From positions 62,001 through 126,000 of the forward strand of contig NW_026894327.1 in assembly GCF_032452875.1 (NCBI RefSeq): DNA of 64,000 nucleotides, in the 5' to 3' direction. The notes under the pieces were generated by a model, which worked only from the letters and a program-made list of their open reading frames with translations, had not been told where the DNA came from and did no database searches. Source of the stretch: Bos javanicus. Its lineage: Eukaryota > Chordata > Mammalia > Artiodactyla > Bovidae. The number at the start of each line of letters is the position of its first letter. The stretch's first letter is position 1. This document shows, piece by piece, positions 63,987 to 64,000 of this stretch. The position numbers were made by a program, and so were the translations under genes.

Positions 63987-64000
63987 GGGCCTGCTGAGCT
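63987..64000 (+). repeat. Diverged block 44, partial, probably class C
   Basis: Only GGGCCTGCTGAGCT is inside the window. The upstream GATAGCCCGTG marker at 175 bp predicts class C; the class-defining positions lie beyond the edge. Confidence 0.7.

Larger units (their letters stand above)
1..64000. repeat. Satellite DNA array, 23-bp unit (12+11 bp), bovine 1.706 satellite-like
   Basis: The whole window is head-to-tail tandem repeat. The dominant unit is GATCAGTCACGT followed by GATCAGTGCAT; the halves share GATCAGT and look like an ancient duplication of an 11-12 bp sequence. Frequent variants are GATCAGCCACGT, GATAGCCACGT, GATCAATTACGT and TGGTAGCTACGT. TGA occurs in several places per unit on both strands (TGATCA is palindromic) and 23 is not a multiple of three, so canonical stretches have no long reading frame. 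The unit is 48% GC. Known: the bovine 1.706 g/cm3 satellite is described as built of a 23-bp prototype made of a 12-mer and an 11-mer. Assignment to that family is from memory. A related bovid is possible. Confidence 0.9.

Noticed and set aside
1..64000. CRISPR-like array of short palindromic repeats
   Set aside because: Repeats are directly adjacent at 21-23 bp with no unique spacers and no cas genes. The layout is satellite DNA.
1..64000. Enhancer or promoter island because of the dense E-boxes
   Set aside because: Not annotated as regulatory: the motif is dense only because it is part of the repeat unit, and no gene is present. Kept as a finding about factor binding only.
1..64000. Insertion of a mobile element as the source of the diverged blocks
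   Set aside because: Block borders have no target-site duplication, terminal repeats or poly-A, and the block keeps the 23-bp phase, so it is diverged satellite.

Overview
The window is a single uninterrupted block of tandemly repeated satellite DNA. No gene, RNA gene, transposable element or unique sequence is visible in the 64 kb. The basic unit is about 23 bp and is built from two related halves, GATCAGTCACGT (12 bp) followed by GATCAGTGCAT (11 bp). Common variants are GATCAGCCACGT in the first half and a one-base-shorter half GATAGCCACGT, so the real period drifts between about 21 and 23 bp. Nearly every unit carries one CACGTG and one or two TGATCA palindromes.

Source organism: the 12+11 bp unit, the patchwork of clean short repeats with diverged segments, and a unit GC content of 11/23 (48%, predicting a CsCl density near 1.707) all match what I remember of the bovine 1.706 g/cm3 satellite (satellite III). 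Its repeat unit was published as about 2,350 bp. I therefore infer a pericentromeric satellite array from cattle or a close bovid. This rests on memory of the literature and not on a database match.

Layout: 44 copies (the last cut by the window edge) of a diverged block, normally 267 bp, punctuate the canonical array, all in the same orientation. The block runs from GGGCCTGCTGAG to GCAAAC. It is itself an old array of about 23-bp units with CAGCTG-rich, TTATTGCC-like sequence, and it keeps the phase of the surrounding unit. Three block classes can be told apart: A (CACAGCTGAG), B (CACACCTGAG) and C (TTTCTCAGAGCTGAG, 263 bp, ending CACCAAAC). Class-specific flanks surround them: a 3' cassette of about 97 bp with GCGCCATTAAG, a 5' cassette of about 450 bp beginning CATGATCATTTACG, and a GATAGCCCGTG marker 174-175 bp before every C block.

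Region by region: from 0 to about 24 kb the array alternates cassette-preceded and cassette-less blocks, with some long block-free stretches (for example 8937-11816). From about 24 to 48 kb it becomes a three-part pattern, C then cassette block then plain block. From 48 to 60 kb C blocks are absent. At 60.5-64 kb the order seen at 35.5-38.9 kb returns almost base for base in spacing. Deletions of exactly two units, recurring 4-bp contractions and mosaic blocks point to repeated unequal exchange and gene conversion.

The only open frames of any length (about 62 codons, minus strand, mostly TTG-started) lie inside the diverged block. I judge them by-products of repetition and not genes.
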